Assembly (NCBI RefSeq): GCF_021287135.1
Contig: NZ_JAJTBB010000048.1
Location: 36,071-100,070, forward strand
Length of the DNA stretch: 64,000 nucleotides
Source of the DNA: Acidovorax sp.
GTDB taxonomy: Bacteria; Pseudomonadota; Gammaproteobacteria; Burkholderiales; Burkholderiaceae_C
Direction: 5' to 3'
In this document: piece by piece, positions 62,093 to 64,000 of the stretch
How positions within the stretch are numbered: position 1 is the first letter of the stretch
How the letters are laid out: the number at the start of each line of letters is the position of its first letter
The notes under the pieces: generated by a model
Databases searched by the model: none
What the model saw: only the letters and a program-made list of their open reading frames with translations
What the model was told of the DNA's origin: nothing
Translations under genes and position numbers: made by a program

Positions 62093-62198
62093 CGTCGGGG
62101 CCTGGTGAGCAGTGGGTGCTGGGGGTGAAGAGTGTTGCGGAGCTCCATTGTGTGCGCTGGTGCCGGCTTGGCTGTAGGCGCAGGCCCGCAAGAAGGTG

Positions 62199-63110
62199 TC
62201 AATGTTCTTCCGCCGGGGTGCCGGGCGCGGCGCGGGCGCGCAGGATGGTGGCCACGATGCCGCTGCCCACGATGAGCGTCATGCCCAGCCACGCGATTGG
62301 CGGGAGCTGGTCGCCAAACAGCAGCACGCTGTAGAGGGCGGCGAACACGATGCCCGAGTACTGCAGGTTGGCCACCACCAGGGTGCCGCGCTGCGTCTTG
62401 GCGCTGGCGTAGGCGCGCGTCATGCACAGCTGGCCGCCCGCGGCCAGCACGCCGATGGGCAGCAGCCACAGGGCCGGCCAGCCCGGCCAGTCCGACAGCC
62501 CGGTGAACAGCAAGGCCCCGCCGCCCGCCACGGCCGAGCCCACCGCAAAGTAGAAAACGGTGCGCGATTCCGGCTCGCCCAGCCGCGACAGCGCCACCAC
62601 CTGCATGTAGGCAAATGCTGCCGTGAGGCCCGACATGAGTCCGATCATTCCCGCGAAGGCCTGGTGCTGGTCGAGGCTGGGCCGCAGCATGAGCACCACG
62701 CCCACGAAGCCGGTCAGCACCGTGAGCACCAGCGGGCCCTGCAGCGCCGGCCGGGGCGCCGCTGCCGAGGGGCGCCAGGCCAGCAGCGTGCCACCCACCA
62801 GGAAGGCGGCAATCCACACGCTGCTCATGTAGTTGAGGGTCATCGCCGTGGCCAGCGGCAGGTGCGCAATGGCAAAGAACCACGCCCCTAGCGATACCAC
62901 GCCCACCAGGCTGCGCCAGGCATGCATGCCCGGGTACTGCGTGGCCAGGGTGATCTTTTGCGAGCGCGCCAGCAGCCACAGGATGGCCATCCCGATCAGG
63001 CCGCGGTAGCACACCAGTTCTGCCGAGTTGAAATGGGCCGATGCGATCTTGACGCACACCCCCATGCTGGCAAAAAGGAATGCGGCCAACACCATCCACA
63101 GGGCTTGCAT
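62199..63110 (-). CDS. EamA/DMT-superfamily permease
   Basis: A 303-residue, ten-helix membrane protein of the drug/metabolite transporter superfamily. The two EamA repeats show ASMGVCVKIASAHFNSAELV, CYRGLIGMAILWLLA and GALLFTGLSDWPGWPALWLL, with SAVTAAFAYMQVVALSRLGE-type text between. Direction of transport and solute are unknown. It lies 106 bases upstream of the sulfurtransferase gene on the same strand. Confidence 0.9.
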   Translation of the reverse strand: MQALWMVLAAFLFASMGVCVKIASAHFNSAELVCYRGLIGMAILWLLARSQKITLATQYPGMHAWRSLVGVVSLGAWFFAIAHLPLATAMTLNYMSSVWIAAFLVGGTLLAWRPSAAAPRPALQGPLVLTVLTGFVGVVLMLRPSLDQHQAFAGMIGLMSGLTAAFAYMQVVALSRLGEPESRTVFYFAVGSAVAGGGALLFTGLSDWPGWPALWLLPIGVLAAGGQLCMTRAYASAKTQRGTLVVANLQYSGIVFAALYSVLLFGDQLPPIAWLGMTLIVGSGIVATILRARAAPGTPAEEH

Positions 63111-63176
63111 CGGGTTGCGGTCTTTCGTGAGGGGGCCGCTGCGCGCGCGCAGGCGCCGGGCGGACGTTGAAAGAAA

Positions 63177-63217
63177 AATAGCTGCCAGCGCCCATGGGTG
63201 GAGCGCTGGCAGCTATT
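63177..63217. repeat. Dispersed palindromic repeat, family A (copy 11)
   Basis: AATAGCTGCCAGCGC, an 11-base loop, GCGCTGGCAGCTATT is a perfect 15-bp stem, the cleanest of the family in this window. It is just upstream of the EamA start and downstream of the Rieske gene. Confidence 0.75.
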
Positions 63218-63335
63218 GTAATGAGAGCAGTTAGAGCAATCGCCGCGAATCGCCAGTGTTTACCTTGCTGTTCGAGTGTTCACTGACCGACGGCGCCGGA
63301 TGCGGGTCGCGGTCCTGAATAACTGGCGCGACCTG

Positions 63336-63421
63336 AGCCAGTGCCCCCGCGCAAGGGCCGCCCCGCCGCGCTGGGGCGTCCCCCCCAAGGGGGGATGGCG
63401 CGAAGCGACTCAGGGGGGATT
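63336..63421. repeat. Dispersed repeat, family B (copy 2)
   Basis: Reverse orientation relative to copy 1: GCGCAAGGGCCGCCCCGCCG, CGCTGGGGCGTCCCCCCCAA, GGGGGG … GACTCAGGGGGGAT. Its edge provides the stop codon of the Rieske gene (the TGA in CCCCCCTGAG). The rest of the 63111-63409 gap (63223-63335) shows no gene. Confidence 0.7.
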
Positions 63422-64000
63422 CCCCATGGTCTCGCGGTACCACTCGTGGAAGTGCTGCATGCCGTCTTCCATGGGGCTCTGGTAGGGGCCGACCTCGTTG
63501 TCGCCGCGCTCCAGCAGGGCCTTGCGGCCCGCGTCCATGCGTTCGCCGATCTCGTCGTCCTCGATGCAGGTCTCCATGTAGGCGGCCTGCTGGGCTTCGA
63601 CGAACTCGCGCTCGAACGCGGTGATTTCCTCGGGGTAGTAGAACTCCACCATGTTCAGCGTCTTGGTGGTGCTGATCGGGTGCAGCGTGGAGACGGTGAG
63701 CACGTGCGGGTACCACTCGACCATGATGTGCGGGTAGTAGGTGAGCCAGATCGCGCCCCGCTCGGGCAGCTTGCCGTCGCGGTACTTGAGCAGCACGTCA
63801 TGCCACTTGCGGTACACATCGGAGCCGGGCTTGCCGAACGTGGAGGCCACGCCCACCGTCTGCACCGAGTAGTGCTTGCTGAATTCCCAGCGCAGGTCGT
63901 CGCAGGTGACGAAATTGCCCAAGCCGGGGTGGAACGGGCCGACGTGGTAGTCCTCCAGATAGACCTCGATGAAGGTCTTCCAGTTGTAGTTGCACTCGTG
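63410..64000 (-). CDS. Rieske-type ring-hydroxylating oxygenase, alpha subunit, C-terminal part
   Basis: At least 196 residues; the N-terminal Rieske domain lies beyond the right edge. The visible catalytic part has NWKTFIEVYLEDYHVGPFHP, where DYHxxxxH gives two iron ligands, and YPHIMVEWYPHVLTVSTLHP. The style is closer to the small-substrate demethylase/quaternary-amine group (as in stachydrine or carnitine oxygenases) than to the naphthalene type, but the substrate is unknown. The last residues (NPP, then stop) fall in repeat family B. Confidence 0.85.
   Translation of the reverse strand, partial: HECNYNWKTFIEVYLEDYHVGPFHPGLGNFVTCDDLRWEFSKHYSVQTVGVASTFGKPGSDVYRKWHDVLLKYRDGKLPERGAIWLTYYPHIMVEWYPHVLTVSTLHPISTTKTLNMVEFYYPEEITAFEREFVEAQQAAYMETCIEDDEIGERMDAGRKALLERGDNEVGPYQSPMEDGMQHFHEWYRETMGNPP

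Noticed and set aside
1-64000. CRISPR array or insertion sequences
   Set aside because: No regularly spaced direct repeats of CRISPR size and no transposase-like protein or terminal repeats were found; the repeats present are short palindromes.

Overview
The window is chromosomal DNA of a high-GC betaproteobacterium. The gene content and order point to the Comamonadaceae, probably an Acidovorax-like organism. The evidence is the purM / AI-2E permease / hda / HAD phosphatase / pcnB / folK block, the hemCDXY operon divergent from ppc, a tripartite-tricarboxylate-type (Bug) binding protein, flhDC, and a dozen copies of a small palindromic repeat with the core TAGCTGCTTGCGCTT. I recognise that repeat as typical of this family from general knowledge, not from a search. 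Reading frames are open on several strands at once because of the base composition, so most long open frames opposite real genes are shadows.

Layout. 1-79: the start of an isochorismatase-family gene runs off the left edge. 312-7622: a PHB-depolymerase-type esterase, then the purM/hda housekeeping block and an overlapping HAD-pcnB-folK operon. 7789-12481: an island of five uncharacterised genes (one ankyrin-repeat protein divergent from four others), the best candidate here for undescribed biology. 12639-20002: a Bug binding protein with a DctB-like two-component system, a ferredoxin-type reductase, an epimerase and two envelope proteins. 20296-23081: cheV and a divergent LysR / NmrA-like pair. 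23193-30368: a TRAP transporter operon enclosing a pentonate dehydratase and a FAH-family dehydratase, with a divergent LysR regulator; this looks like uptake and Weimberg-type catabolism of a C5 sugar acid. 30466-32755: an FMN riboswitch and a type II lumazine synthase. 32841-36678: glutaryl-CoA dehydrogenase, a CoA transferase and a divergent LysR gene. 36776-45218: tRNA-Leu(CAA), cysM, a Nudix hydrolase, a TusA-like protein, galU, valS and an ABC-F protein. 45368-47385: two YceI proteins and a cytochrome b561. 47677-54791: hemY, hemX, hemD, hemC, then ppc on the other strand. 54885-59673: small lipoproteins, a second AI-2E permease, a spherulin-4-like lipoprotein and a FlgO-like pair. 59875-64000: flhDC, a mercaptopyruvate sulfurtransferase, an EamA permease and a truncated Rieske oxygenase.

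Points for a second look: the island at 7.8-12.5 kb with a long inverted repeat in its divergent promoter; a repeat element that has become coding sequence inside hemD; an FMN riboswitch transcript that may begin with a perfect 14-bp hairpin; a terminator-like hairpin directly ahead of valS; a seven-residue insertion in the DNA-binding helix-turn-helix of the response regulator; and a second repeat family whose edge supplies the stop codon of a gene.
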